The notes beneath the pieces are model-generated. The model had not been told where the DNA came from, made no database searches, and saw nothing but the letters and a program-made list of their open reading frames with translations. A stretch of DNA of 64,000 bases from Bradyrhizobium sp. SZCCHNS1050 (GTDB lineage Bacteria; Pseudomonadota; Alphaproteobacteria; Rhizobiales; Xanthobacteraceae), in NCBI RefSeq assembly GCF_032484785.1, contig NZ_JAUETR010000001.1:2297501-2361500 (forward strand). Direction: 5' to 3'. Position numbers and translations under genes: made by a program. Positions 47,744-57,682 of this stretch are shown piece after piece; position 1 is the stretch's first letter; each line of letters starts with the position of its first letter.

Positions 47744-49825
47744 TTACCTATTGAAGATGCGCTTCAGAACGTCGTTCATCGGCTGGCTGTCCTGCGCACC
47801 GTCCTGCACGGGCTCGGCGGGAGCGGCCTCTGCCGCGCCCCGGCCGGCGTCGCCCGGAGGCCGAGAAACAGCGCCGTCCTGGGGCGCAACCAGCGTACGG
47901 CCGCGGCTCTTGGCTTGCGGCTGCGCGGCCTGCAGTCCTTGCTGAATCAGATTGCCGATCGCCGATCCGAGATCGCCGCCGAGCAGGTCGGATTGGCCGG
48001 CCGCCGGGGCCTGCGCATTCGGGGCTGCCGTTGACGGCGCGCCGTTCGGACCAGCAGCACCGGTGGGCGCAGAATTTCCGATGAGGCCGCCGATGCCGTT
48101 GATCAAATTGTTCAGCCCGACCCCGTCCTTGCCGAACAGGCCCTGGCCCATCTGCTTGAGCCTGGCGTAGGCAGCATCCGGATTGTCGAGGATGCCGGCC
48201 ATGTCGGGGTAGAAGCGCGGCTGACTCCAGGGGCCGTCGATGACGACGGGAATCCCGAGGCCTATCGGCTCCGAGGTGCGGCCCTGCCCCTCGGTCGTCA
48301 TCACGAGCTTCGGCTCGACCCGCATCGCCAGCGCCCGATTCCCCAGATCGATCGTCCCCGTACCGGCGACCTTGACCAGCGGTCCGACCAGGTTGAGGTC
48401 ACTGGTGGCGGCCTGTCCCCGCTCGACCTGAAACGAGGCCGAGAGCTGCGTGAGATCGGTCGTCAGTTCCTTCGAATCCTGCCATCCCGACAGCGGATTG
48501 GACGTCAGTGAGCGGATCATCTGCGCAACGTTGATGCCGCGGATCGCGCCGTCCTGGAACAGCAGGAACGCCGAGCCGCTCAGGTTGCTCATGAGAGCCT
48601 GCTGGCTGGCGCCGCTGGAGCGCAAGGCCAGCTTGCCCTGCATCCGCGCTTCGAGCTTGTCGAATCCGGCGACGCTCGAGAGCAGCGGCAGCGCCCGGAT
48701 GCCGACGAGATCACAGTGCATCGCATAGGCCGGATTGCCCGTGGAGGCGTCGATCACGACCTCGCCACTGGCCTGCCCCTCATAGGCGCCGAGATTGGCG
48801 ACGGTCGCCTTCAGCAGGCCGCCGGCCAGCGAGGCTTCGAGATCGAGCGGACCGAGGCGAGCCCCGGAGAGAACGACATCCGTCGCCGACAGCTTCACGC
48901 GCGCATCGACGTAGTTCAGACCCCGCAAGTCGATTGCCGCCGTGCTCCATCCCGACGCGGCGGCAGAGCCCTGCGCGGCAGGCGCTCCCAAGTCGAGCCG
49001 GCGAACGTCGAGATCGACCTTCACCAGCGGCTTGCTCGCCAGATCGACCGAGGCCCAGCCGTTGAAATCGCCGTCGCCAAGCGTGCCGCTGAGGCCGTTG
49101 ATCATCACCACCGGGCCATTCAGCCGAACGTCGGCGCGGCCGGCAAGACTCCCGCGGAATGCAGAAGCCATGTCGATCTTGAAATCGACCGGCAGCGTCT
49201 GGCGCTCAATAGGCAGCGCGGGCGCGGCCGCTGTGAGGTCGAAGGTCACCGGACGGTCGCCGGCCCGGGCCGTACCCGTGATCTTGACCTTGCCATCGGA
49301 CAGAAACGCCGTCGCGCCGATGCCCTCGAGTCGATTCTCGACGCGGTCGCGCGGGTTGGAGAGGATGACGGCGCCGTCCCTGACGGTGATCCGTTCGATC
49401 CGGGCCGCAGGCGCCGCTTCCGACTTCGCCGAGGCACGACTGCGCGGCGCATTGTCCCGCAGCCGTTCGCGCAGCAGCGGCAGATAAAGTGTGGGCTTGT
49501 CGATGATGATCTCGCCGATGTCGGGCCGGCCGGACCACAGGCTCGACAGCGCCATGTCGGCCTGCAGCTTGCCGATCGTCAGCCGATTGTTGCCGTCCCG
49601 CTCCTTCGGATCCTGCAGGGTGATGTCCGTCAGGGTCGCATGCAGCGACGGCCACAGGCTGACGCTCGCCGAGCCGGCGATGCTCAGGCGATAGCCGGTG
49701 TCACGCTCGACGCGGTCCTGGATGGCCACCGTGAGGAAGCTCGCCGGAAGTCCAAAAGCCAGCGCCAGAGCCAGCACGACGATGACGGCGCCAATCAAAC
49801 CGCCTGCGATCTTCAATGCCTTCAT
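47744..49825 (-). CDS. AsmA-family protein
   Basis: A 693-residue envelope protein with one N-terminal membrane helix (ALKIAGGLIGAVIVVLALAL) and a large periplasmic part. The AsmA features are the early beta segment SIAGSASVSLWPSLHATLTD, TLQDPKERDGNNRLTIGKLQ, and the C-terminal AsmA domain (GGLLKATVANLGAYEGQASG, GINVAQMIRSLTSNPLSGWQ). A Pro/Ala/Gln-rich tail follows. Proteins of this group resemble bridge-like lipid carriers and affect outer-membrane lipid balance. ATG 49825 is chosen because the membrane helix starts at once; the longer frame to 49879 lacks a site. Confidence 0.9.
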   Translation of the reverse strand: MKALKIAGGLIGAVIVVLALALAFGLPASFLTVAIQDRVERDTGYRLSIAGSASVSLWPSLHATLTDITLQDPKERDGNNRLTIGKLQADMALSSLWSGRPDIGEIIIDKPTLYLPLLRERLRDNAPRSRASAKSEAAPAARIERITVRDGAVILSNPRDRVENRLEGIGATAFLSDGKVKITGTARAGDRPVTFDLTAAAPALPIERQTLPVDFKIDMASAFRGSLAGRADVRLNGPVVMINGLSGTLGDGDFNGWASVDLASKPLVKVDLDVRRLDLGAPAAQGSAAASGWSTAAIDLRGLNYVDARVKLSATDVVLSGARLGPLDLEASLAGGLLKATVANLGAYEGQASGEVVIDASTGNPAYAMHCDLVGIRALPLLSSVAGFDKLEARMQGKLALRSSGASQQALMSNLSGSAFLLFQDGAIRGINVAQMIRSLTSNPLSGWQDSKELTTDLTQLSASFQVERGQAATSDLNLVGPLVKVAGTGTIDLGNRALAMRVEPKLVMTTEGQGRTSEPIGLGIPVVIDGPWSQPRFYPDMAGILDNPDAAYARLKQMGQGLFGKDGVGLNNLINGIGGLIGNSAPTGAAGPNGAPSTAAPNAQAPAAGQSDLLGGDLGSAIGNLIQQGLQAAQPQAKSRGRTLVAPQDGAVSRPPGDAGRGAAEAAPAEPVQDGAQDSQPMNDVLKRIFNR

Positions 49826-50037
49826 GTCGATGTCCCAAGCGCGAGGCGCGAGCGGTCTCCACGGGTTAGCGTGCGGCAATGCCGACCCGGTTCAATCCGA
49901 AATTTTCTCGGAACGAAGACCGCTCCCAGCGCGACCAAAATAGTCGGAAGCCCGTGCGTCATTATGTGACTTATGACACACTTCCGCCCGGGGGGTTTCT
50001 GTAACTGAGGCTTTGAACCGTTGCCGAAGGTATAGTG

Positions 50038-50712
50038 ATGAGCAAGCAGGCCGAATTTGCGGTCATTCTGAAGATGAACCCGATGTTCGCCGACCTCGGC
50101 GCGGACGAGCTGCAGCGAATCTCGAGCCTCTGCCACACCCAGCATCTGTCGGCGGGCGAGGTGCTGTTCCAGAAGGGCGACCCCGGCAATGCCCTGTTCG
50201 GGGTGCGGCGCGGCCAGATTCGCATCGAGACCGGTGCCACCGACGGCAGCCGGCTGACGCTTAACTTCATGGGGCCCGGCGATCTGTTCGGCGAGGTCGC
50301 CGTGCTGGACGGGCAGGAGCGCACGGCCGACGCCACCGCCGGTGAAGCGACCGAACTGTTCGTGCTTCGCCGCGAGGATTTCCTCAGCTTCCTGGAACGT
50401 GAGCCCAAGGTGGCGATCAGGATCATTCAGCTGCTGTGCCAGCGCATCCGCTGGCAGAGCGAGCGAATGGAGGAATCGGTGCTGCAGCCGCTGCCGGTCC
50501 GGCTGGCACGCCGGCTGTGCGCCCTGGCGGAGGATTTCGGCTCCGAGGTTCATATCTCGCAGGAACAGCTTGGCATCTTCGTCGGCGCGGCGCGTGAAAG
50601 CGTGAACCGCCAGTTGCAGGCCTGGCGCAAGGACAAGATCCTGGATCTGCAACGCGGCCGCATCCTTCTGCATGACCTGACCAAGCTGAACACGATCGCA
50701 CGCAACGACTAA
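50038..50712 (+). CDS. Crp/Fnr-family transcriptional regulator
   Basis: A 224-residue regulator. The cyclic-nucleotide-binding domain has a Glu-Arg type pocket (DLFGEVAVLDGQERTADATA), which allows cAMP binding; there is no Fnr-type N-terminal cysteine cluster. The C-terminal helix-turn-helix is VHISQEQLGIFVGAARESVN. ATG 50038 has GAAGG 7 bases upstream; a GTG one codon earlier is in frame. A possible partner is the adenylate cyclase at 45-47.5 kb, but there is no operon link. Confidence 0.9.
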   Translation: MSKQAEFAVILKMNPMFADLGADELQRISSLCHTQHLSAGEVLFQKGDPGNALFGVRRGQIRIETGATDGSRLTLNFMGPGDLFGEVAVLDGQERTADATAGEATELFVLRREDFLSFLEREPKVAIRIIQLLCQRIRWQSERMEESVLQPLPVRLARRLCALAEDFGSEVHISQEQLGIFVGAARESVNRQLQAWRKDKILDLQRGRILLHDLTKLNTIARND

Positions 50713-50979
50713 TTGGCCGAGCGCGCAGCGTCGCTCACCGCAAATTTGTCGATTGCGGGTCCGGTCCATGGCGGGAACCGCCCGCCATGCATCGTTTCGT
50801 ATCAGCATCGGCCAAACATGATCGCAATTGGGCCACCACGCCTCACAATTTGCGACATGAACTCTTTTTAACAATTCTAACAGGGTTCAATCCGGCAGCG
50901 GAGAGTTCCATTTGCTCGCGCGCGGCGGCGCGCGGGGTGGAGCTTTGCGCGCCAGGCAAGCGTGGTTGGAAGTGACGTC

Positions 50980-52614
50980 ATGAGTCTTGCGTTGCCGGCA
51001 ATCGCCATCGAGGCCAGTGGTTCTGTTGGCCGTTGGCGCAGAGCTCTCGCGGTCTGGATCGACGCCGTGGAGGACGGCTGGGCCGTTCCGGCCTTGATCA
51101 TCGGGTTCGTCGCGGTCTGGATGGTGTATTTCTCGATCGCCTATCTCGGGGGCGATCTCCACCAGGACGTGATCGAGACCTGGTCGCTTGGACGCAGCTT
51201 CGACTGGGGTTCGACCAAGCATCCGCCGCTGATGGGCTGGGCGGCGTGGGCCTGGACCACCGTGTTTCCGCTGACCAACTGGTCGTTCAACCTGCTGGCG
51301 CTGACCAACGCAGCCGTCGGCCTCTTCGCCGTCGACCTCATCACCCGGCGTTTCGCGCGCGGTGACAAGCGGCTGGTCGTACTGCTGTTGCTCATGCTGC
51401 TGCCGGTCTATCAACTGCATGCGCAGCGCTTCAACGCCAACGCCGTGCTGCTGTCGAGCTGGCCGCTCTCGACGTGGTGTTTCCTGCGCTCGTTCGAGAC
51501 GCGTCACGTCGGCTGGGCCATCGCGGTCGGCCTGACCGGGGCGCTCGCGATGCTCGGCAAGTACTACTCGGTCTTCCTGATCGCGAGCTTTGCGGTCGCA
51601 GCGTTGTGCCACGGCGAGCGTCGGGCCTATTTCACCTCGCCCGCGCCGTGGATCGCGGCGCTGTCCGGCCTGGTCGCGCTGGCGCCTCATATCTATTGGC
51701 TGGCCACGACCGGCGCCCAGCCGTTCTCGCATGCAATCGAGCATCACGTCGGCAAGACCGCCGTGGCCGCCCTGGTCGAGGGCAGCGGCTTCCTGTTGGC
51801 GATGGCCGGCATCGCCGGTATCCCCGGCCTCATATGGCTCGCCATGACGCGGCCTCGCCCCACCCGCGTGCTGAACGATGCGCTCAGCCTCGACTCCGGA
51901 CTCCGGCTGCTGGCGATGATCAGCATCGGGACCGTGGTGTTCCCCGCACTGGTCTCGATCGTGTTCGGCACCGACATGCCGCCGCTGTGGGGCCTGCAGG
52001 GCGTCTTCCTGTTCGTCATCGTGATCGTGTGTGGCGCGAGCTATCACGCCCCCCGCGACATCACTATCAATCTCGCCGTGGCGACGATCGCGATCGCCGC
52101 ATTCGCGGCCACCGTCGTGGCGCCCCTCCATGCAGTGTACCGGAACTACGTTCCGTTGAACGAGGGTCGCAACTTCTATGAGCCGGCCGTGACCGAGCTG
52201 GACCGCCTGTGGCAGACGGCATCGAACGGCGTCCTTCCCGCCGTCGGCGGCGATGACGGCCTCGCCTTTGCCGCAGCGTTCTACAGTCCCGACCATCCGC
52301 ACTATGAAATGGCGCTGGTGCACCCGCATGAGCTGCAACCTCCGTCCGAAGCGCTGACTGCGCAGGGCTGGGCGGCGCTGTGCTACGACACCGACATCTC
52401 CTGCATCTCCGGCATGCAAGCCGCGGCGGCGCAGGCGCGGCGTTCGGTGCGGGCCGATTTCACGCTCCGGACCAAGCTGTTCGGCCTGGAAGGCGCCAGC
52501 CAGGGCTTCGTTGCCCTGATCGTGCCGCCTGAGACCGCCGCGCCAGTCGACGGCGCCCCGAGCGGGGGTCTCGATCTCAGCGCACGCCGCCGCATGCCCT
52601 CGACCGCGAACTGA
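50980..52614 (+). CDS. GT39-like (PMT/ArnT-type) membrane glycosyltransferase
   Basis: A 544-residue protein with about 11 hydrophobic segments and a soluble C terminus. The first periplasmic loop (AYLGGDLHQDVIETWSLGRS followed by FDWGSTKHPPLMGWAAW) has the DE/DL-type acidic residues and aromatic pattern of GT-C transferases, which move a sugar from a polyprenyl carrier. It resembles the glycosyltransferase family 39 proteins of rhizobia; acceptor and sugar are unknown. GGAAG lies 8 bases upstream of ATG 50980. The gene stands alone between the Crp gene and the convergent RND operon. Confidence 0.83.
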   Translation: MSLALPAIAIEASGSVGRWRRALAVWIDAVEDGWAVPALIIGFVAVWMVYFSIAYLGGDLHQDVIETWSLGRSFDWGSTKHPPLMGWAAWAWTTVFPLTNWSFNLLALTNAAVGLFAVDLITRRFARGDKRLVVLLLLMLLPVYQLHAQRFNANAVLLSSWPLSTWCFLRSFETRHVGWAIAVGLTGALAMLGKYYSVFLIASFAVAALCHGERRAYFTSPAPWIAALSGLVALAPHIYWLATTGAQPFSHAIEHHVGKTAVAALVEGSGFLLAMAGIAGIPGLIWLAMTRPRPTRVLNDALSLDSGLRLLAMISIGTVVFPALVSIVFGTDMPPLWGLQGVFLFVIVIVCGASYHAPRDITINLAVATIAIAAFAATVVAPLHAVYRNYVPLNEGRNFYEPAVTELDRLWQTASNGVLPAVGGDDGLAFAAAFYSPDHPHYEMALVHPHELQPPSEALTAQGWAALCYDTDISCISGMQAAAAQARRSVRADFTLRTKLFGLEGASQGFVALIVPPETAAPVDGAPSGGLDLSARRRMPSTAN

Positions 52615-52638
52615 AACAGCTCGTTCTGGTACGTCATC

Positions 52639-55600
52639 TCATTCCGCTGCCGGCGACATCGCCGGCGGCGGCTTTGGCTGATGCGCCGGCTCCGACCCAT
52701 GGCCGGACTGCGCCTCGTCGGCGGCATCGCCGGAAGAGACGATCAGCTTGCGGCCAAGGCGGGCGAACAACGCGCCGACATCGTCCATCACCAGGAACAT
52801 CGCCGGCACGAACAACAGCGACAGCACGGTCGAGAACACCAGGCCGCCGATCACGGCGAGCGCCATCGGCGAGCGGAACTCGCCGCCGGCACCGACCGCG
52901 AGCGCGCTCGGCATCATGCCGGCGACCATCGCGATCGTGGTCATCACGATCGGACGGGCCCGCTTCATGCCGGCATCGATGATCGCCTCATCACGCCTGA
53001 CGCCGGCATGAATCGCCTCGACCGCGAATTCCACCAGCATGATCGCGTTCTTGGTGACGATGCCCATCAGCATCATCATGCCGATATAGACCGGGATGGT
53101 GAGCTGCTTGCCCGTCAGCATCAGCGCGGCGATCGCGCCGCCGATCGACAGCGGCAGCGAGAACAGGATCGTGATCGGCTGCAGGAAGGTGCCGAACAGC
53201 AGCACCAGCACGGCGTAGACGATCATCAGGCCCGCCGTGATCGCCGTGATGAAGCCCGACGCCAGCTCGTTCAGGCTCTCGGCATCATCGGACGGGATCA
53301 GCTTGACGCTGGCCGGCATGCTCTTTCTGACCGGCAGCTCGTCGATCTGCTTGGTTGCATCGCCGAGCGCCGCAAGTCCGACGAGGTCGGCGGCGACGGT
53401 TGCCTGCCGCCCGCGATCGTAGCGGCTGATGCTGGTCGGGCCCTGGTCGAGCTTGATGTCGGCGACGACGGCCAGCGGCACGCCGCCCTTTTCGCCGTAC
53501 TGCCCGAGCGGCACCCGCAACTGTTCGAGGATCTTCACGTCGCTGCGCGCCGCGTCCTCGAGCTGCACCCGGATCGGGACCAGCCGGCCGCCGGCGTCAT
53601 ACTTCGCCAGCGCAGGTCCAACATCTCCGATCGTGGCGACGCGGATCGTCTGCGACAGGCTTTCGGTCGACACGCCCAGACGTGCCGCCAGATCCGCGCG
53701 CGGCTGCACCCGCAACTCCGGCCGGTCGAGCGAAGTGTCCGACACCACGTTGGAGATAATCGGAATCCGCTTCATCTGCGAGGCGAGCTCGCTCGCAACG
53801 TTGTCGACCAGCTTGGGATCCGAGCCCGTCAGCACCAGCTTGATCGGGCGCAGACCATTTTCGTCGGTGAACCAGAAACGGATGTCCGGAATGGTTTCGA
53901 GATCCTTGGTGATCTCGAGCTCGAGCTCTTTCTGGGTAATCTTGCGCTCGGTCTTCGGCGTGTAGTTGACGATCATTCCGGCGCGACGAACCTCCATCGC
54001 GCCCTGAAGCCGGCCGCCGTCGACGAACACGCTGCGGACCTCGGGCCGCTTGCGCAGGCGCGCGACGATGTCCTCGGTGACCTTCTCGGTGTAGGCGAGC
54101 TGCGCGCCTGGCGGCAGCTCGATCGCGAGCAGCGATCGCGCCGCGTCCTGCGCCGGCAAGAACCCTTGCGACAGCAGCGTCGTGCTCCAGATCGAGGCAG
54201 CGAAGATCCCGATGCCGAGCAGCACCGTGACAAAGTAGTGCTTTACCGACCACGTCACGATGCGCTGATAGGCACGCAGGATGAACCCCGGCGGCGGATC
54301 GTCGTGCTTGTGGTCCTTGAGGAAGTAGGCCGCCAGCATCGGCGTGACGAAGCGCGCCGCCAGCAGCGAGAAGAACACCTGCACCGAGACGGTGATGCCG
54401 AACTGCTTGAAGAACTGTCCGGCGATGCCGGACATGAAGCTCGCCGGCGCAAAGATCGCGATGATGGTGAGGCTGATCGCGATGACCGCGAGCCCGATCT
54501 CGTCGGCGGCATCGAGCGCCGCGCGATAGGGCGACTTCCCCATCCGCATGTGGCGCACGATGTTCTCGATCTCGACGATGGCGTCGTCGACGAGAATACC
54601 GGTCGACAACGTGATCGCCAGGAACGACACCATGTTCAGCGAGAAGCCGAGAATATCCATCGCCCAGAAGGCCGGAAAGATCGACAGCGGCAGCGAGATC
54701 GCCGCGATCACCGTGGCCCTGAAGTCGCGCAGGAACAAGAGCACGATGATGACGGCCAGGATCGCGCCCTCGAACAGGGTCGAGATCGCCGCTTCGTAAT
54801 TGCCCTTGGTGAAATCGACCGACGTATCGATCAGCTTCAGCTCGACGTCGGGATGGGCGGCCCTGACCTGGTCGATGCGCTTCTGGACCGCGGCGGCGAC
54901 GACCACATCGCTGGCGCCCTTGGCGCGCTTGATGCCAAGCGCGACCACCGGCTCGCCGTTGAAGCGCGCAAAGGTGCGCCGATCGGCAATCGTGTCGGTG
55001 ACCGTCCCGAGATCGGCGAGCCGGACCTCGCCGCCGCCGAACAAGGGAATCATCGTGTTGGACAGCTCGTTCAGCGTCTTGGCGCCGGCAAGCGTGCGGA
55101 TCGCCTGGTCGTTCTTGCCGATCTCGGCGCGGCCGCCGGCGACGTCCACATTGGTGCCGCGCAGACTCTGGCTGACATTGACGGCGGTGAGACCCATGGC
55201 CTGCAGCCGGTCGGGATCGAGCGAGACCAGAATCTCGCGCTCGACGCCGCCGATGCGCTCGACCTGGCTGACGCCGCGCACGCCCTGCAGCTCGCGCTTG
55301 ACGACGTCGTCGACGAAGAACGACAGCTGCTCCGGGGTCTTGCCCGGTGAGATCGCCGCATAGGTGACGATCGGCAGGCCGATCTTGTCGACGCGCGAGA
55401 TCAGCGGCTCGGTGACGTTCTGCGGCAGGTCGGAACGAACCCGGGTGACGGCGTCCTTGACGTCGTTGATGGCGCGATCGGTGTTGGTCTCGAGCGCGAA
55501 CGTAATCGTCGTCACCGACAGGCCGTCGGTGATCAGCGACTGGATGTGGCGCGCGCCCTCGACGCCGGAGACGCCGTCCTCGATGATCTTGGTGACCTGG

Positions 55601-55788
55601 GATTCAAGCTCCGACGGCGCCGCGCCGAACTGCGCCACCGCGACCGAGATCACCGGAATGTCGGCGTTCGGCAGCCGGGTGACCGCGAGCTTGGTGAAGC
55701 TCATCCAGCCCAGGATCAGCAGGATGATGGAGAAGAGGATCGACGGCAGCGGGTTCCTGATCGACCATGCCGAAATGTTCAGTGCCAT
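52639..55788 (-). CDS. RND efflux pump, inner-membrane permease (HAE1/AcrB type)
   Basis: A 1049-residue AcrB-like proton antiporter. The order is TM1 (PLPSILFSIILLILGWMSFT), a periplasmic porter loop, TM2-6 with VSFLAITLSTGILVDDAIVE (the proton-relay Asp pair), a second loop, and TM8-12 with LVLLFGTFLQPITILFSLPL and IGMMMLMGIVTKNAIMLVEF. It exports drugs or other amphiphiles together with an adaptor and an outer-membrane TolC-like channel; no such channel is in the window. It overlaps the adaptor gene by one base (ATG/TGA region at 55788), so the two are coupled. Confidence 0.95.
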   Translation of the reverse strand: MALNISAWSIRNPLPSILFSIILLILGWMSFTKLAVTRLPNADIPVISVAVAQFGAAPSELESQVTKIIEDGVSGVEGARHIQSLITDGLSVTTITFALETNTDRAINDVKDAVTRVRSDLPQNVTEPLISRVDKIGLPIVTYAAISPGKTPEQLSFFVDDVVKRELQGVRGVSQVERIGGVEREILVSLDPDRLQAMGLTAVNVSQSLRGTNVDVAGGRAEIGKNDQAIRTLAGAKTLNELSNTMIPLFGGGEVRLADLGTVTDTIADRRTFARFNGEPVVALGIKRAKGASDVVVAAAVQKRIDQVRAAHPDVELKLIDTSVDFTKGNYEAAISTLFEGAILAVIIVLLFLRDFRATVIAAISLPLSIFPAFWAMDILGFSLNMVSFLAITLSTGILVDDAIVEIENIVRHMRMGKSPYRAALDAADEIGLAVIAISLTIIAIFAPASFMSGIAGQFFKQFGITVSVQVFFSLLAARFVTPMLAAYFLKDHKHDDPPPGFILRAYQRIVTWSVKHYFVTVLLGIGIFAASIWSTTLLSQGFLPAQDAARSLLAIELPPGAQLAYTEKVTEDIVARLRKRPEVRSVFVDGGRLQGAMEVRRAGMIVNYTPKTERKITQKELELEITKDLETIPDIRFWFTDENGLRPIKLVLTGSDPKLVDNVASELASQMKRIPIISNVVSDTSLDRPELRVQPRADLAARLGVSTESLSQTIRVATIGDVGPALAKYDAGGRLVPIRVQLEDAARSDVKILEQLRVPLGQYGEKGGVPLAVVADIKLDQGPTSISRYDRGRQATVAADLVGLAALGDATKQIDELPVRKSMPASVKLIPSDDAESLNELASGFITAITAGLMIVYAVLVLLFGTFLQPITILFSLPLSIGGAIAALMLTGKQLTIPVYIGMMMLMGIVTKNAIMLVEFAVEAIHAGVRRDEAIIDAGMKRARPIVMTTIAMVAGMMPSALAVGAGGEFRSPMALAVIGGLVFSTVLSLLFVPAMFLVMDDVGALFARLGRKLIVSSGDAADEAQSGHGSEPAHQPKPPPAMSPAAE

Positions 55789-56714
55789 CAGCGTACCCGC
55801 GTGCGATCGATGTCTTCGGCAAACATGGTCTTGATCTGGTCGCCATCGTGCAGCGAGCTGCCGGCGTCGGCCACCACGATTTCTCCCTCTGTCAGCCCGT
55901 CGAGGATCTCGCTCGCCGTATCCGACACCAGGCCGACCCGCACCCGGCGGGTCTCGATCGTGTTGCCCTTCACGACCTGGATGGTGAGATGATCGATCGC
56001 CGTATTGGGCACGGCGACGCCACAGCTTCGCCGGGCATCGATATTGGCGCGCGCGAACATGCCGGGCTTGAGCGACGGATTGCTGGTCAGCGCGATGCGC
56101 ACATGGCCCAGCTGGGTGGTCCGGTCGACCTGCGGCGCCACCACGCGCAGGCGGCCGACAATGTCGGGTAGGTTGTCGCGAGTGATGCGCACCGGCGCGC
56201 CCGTGCCGAGCTTCAGGAGATGAACGCTCGGAACCTCGGCGTCGAGCTCCAGCTCGTTGTTCACGGCGATGCGGAACATCGGACCGGCCTGCGGCGAGGC
56301 CGGCGCACCGGCGATCGTGCGGACCTCGGTGACGAGTCCTGCGGCCGGCGCGCGCAGCGACACCGGCCGGTTCGCGGCCGCCGCCGGCGCTCCCGGCTGT
56401 GGCGGTGACGGCGTCAGGCGCGCCAGCTCCTGGTTCTCGGTAACGGTGTCGCCCTCCTTGACCAGGACGTCGATGACCCGCGAGCTTTCCTGATCGGCGC
56501 CGACCACCGCCTCACGGCGGGCCACGACGAAGCCGGTGACGCGCACCAGATCTGAGAAGCAGGCCTTCACCGCCTTGGTCACCAGCACCTGGGCCTGCAT
56601 CGGCGGCTCCTCGGCGGTGTGATGGGGACGATGCTCATACCAGTAATAGCCGGCGAACAGGGCCACGAAGACGACCGCACTGGCCGCGGACTTGAGGGAT
56701 TTTGGCAGCTTCAT
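55788..56714 (-). CDS. RND efflux periplasmic adaptor (membrane-fusion protein)
   Basis: A 308-residue HlyD/AcrA-type adaptor. An N-terminal membrane anchor (SAASAVVFVALFAGYYWYE) precedes the lipoyl/barrel part (FVVARREAVVGADQESSRVI, LVKEGDTVTENQELARLTPS) and the beta-barrel segment near GMFARANIDARRSCGVAVPN. The alpha-hairpin is very short, so contact with a TolC-like channel may differ. It precedes the permease gene in the same operon. The sequence near residue 50 (TKAVKACFSDLVRVTGFVVA) is shared with the partial gene at the right edge of the window. Confidence 0.9.
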   Translation of the reverse strand: MKLPKSLKSAASAVVFVALFAGYYWYEHRPHHTAEEPPMQAQVLVTKAVKACFSDLVRVTGFVVARREAVVGADQESSRVIDVLVKEGDTVTENQELARLTPSPPQPGAPAAAANRPVSLRAPAAGLVTEVRTIAGAPASPQAGPMFRIAVNNELELDAEVPSVHLLKLGTGAPVRITRDNLPDIVGRLRVVAPQVDRTTQLGHVRIALTSNPSLKPGMFARANIDARRSCGVAVPNTAIDHLTIQVVKGNTIETRRVRVGLVSDTASEILDGLTEGEIVVADAGSSLHDGDQIKTMFAEDIDRTRVR

Positions 56715-56874
56715 CGGCAGGGTGATCCGGTCGGCGCGAGATGCGGGTTATGGATGCTGCGAATTTGGCACGGGGCGCCCCGACAAGGCGATGCGCCCCG
56801 CAATCCTGCGGGACGCATCCGGCCACCTCGATCTCCGGCCACGCGACCTCCGACGGCGCTTGATGGACGCGACG

Positions 56875-57552
56875 CTACTTGGCCGCCGCCGTCTTGCTCT
56901 GCATGTTGACGACCTGAACGCGGCGATTCACCTCGGCGAGCGGCTGGCTCGGATCCTTCAGCTTGCTCTTGCCATAGCCCACCGTCACCAGGTCGGCGCC
57001 GGCGATGCCGAACTTCTCGACCAGATAGCGCTTGATCGAATCGGCGCGGCGCTCGGAGAGATCCTGATTGTAGGCCTCGCCACCGGCGGCATCGGTATGA
57101 CCGGCGACGACGAAGGTCGACCCTTTCAGCTCGGCGTTGGTCAGCGCCCGGCCGAGCGCCTGCACCGACGGCAGCGACTTCTGGCTGATGTTGGCGGAGT
57201 TGTAGTCGAAGGTGATCTCGAGGTCGATGTTCGGCTTGGTCTTGGCGACCGCCGCGATCTCCTCGCGCTCGGCAGTGGACAGCGACCGCGTCGAGCGGCC
57301 GCGAATGCTCTGCAGGAACTTGTCCTGCTCCGGCGCGACCGCGGGTGTGGCCTCCGACGGCGGCGACATCGACAGTCCCCGCGTCAGCGGCTTCTTCTGC
57401 CCGGCCAGGGCGCGGACGATCTGATCCTCACTGACATCATCGGCCGCGAAAGCCGGCATCGTGCCGAACAAAGCGGCCGCGCTCAGGACCGTCGCGGCCA
57501 GGAGAGCCGTCAGGCCGGCGGTCATGGTCGAATTCGTTTTCGGTGCGGTCAT
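56875..57552 (-). CDS. OmpA-family peptidoglycan-binding protein
   Basis: A 225-residue exported protein. A signal peptide (LLAATVLSAAALFGTMPAFA) is followed by a ~65-residue linker with SIRGRSTRSLSTAEREEIAA, then an OmpA C-terminal domain: ITFDYNSANISQKSLPSVQA, VVAGHTDAAGGEAYNQDLSE, and RADSIKRYLVEKFGIAGADL with the conserved Asp/Arg that hold diaminopimelate. GAGGAGGGA lies just before ATG 57552; the ORF to 57804 would overlap the next gene and is rejected. It lies 130 bp downstream of the caspase-like gene on the same strand. Confidence 0.9.
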   Translation of the reverse strand: MTAPKTNSTMTAGLTALLAATVLSAAALFGTMPAFAADDVSEDQIVRALAGQKKPLTRGLSMSPPSEATPAVAPEQDKFLQSIRGRSTRSLSTAEREEIAAVAKTKPNIDLEITFDYNSANISQKSLPSVQALGRALTNAELKGSTFVVAGHTDAAGGEAYNQDLSERRADSIKRYLVEKFGIAGADLVTVGYGKSKLKDPSQPLAEVNRRVQVVNMQSKTAAAK

Positions 57553-57682
57553 TGCCAATCCCTCCTCACGCGAACTGATCGTCCCGGTCTCCGCCGCGCC
57601 CGGCGCGACACCCGGCTGTTCGCTGTTATGTCGGTCCGGCCTGCCGCATGGTTCGAGCCGGCCGGCCGACGCGCGCAACAAA

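Noticed and set aside
52681..55350. An 889-aa plus-strand frame
   Set aside because: Antisense shadow of the RND permease, rich in Arg/Asp/His with no domain.
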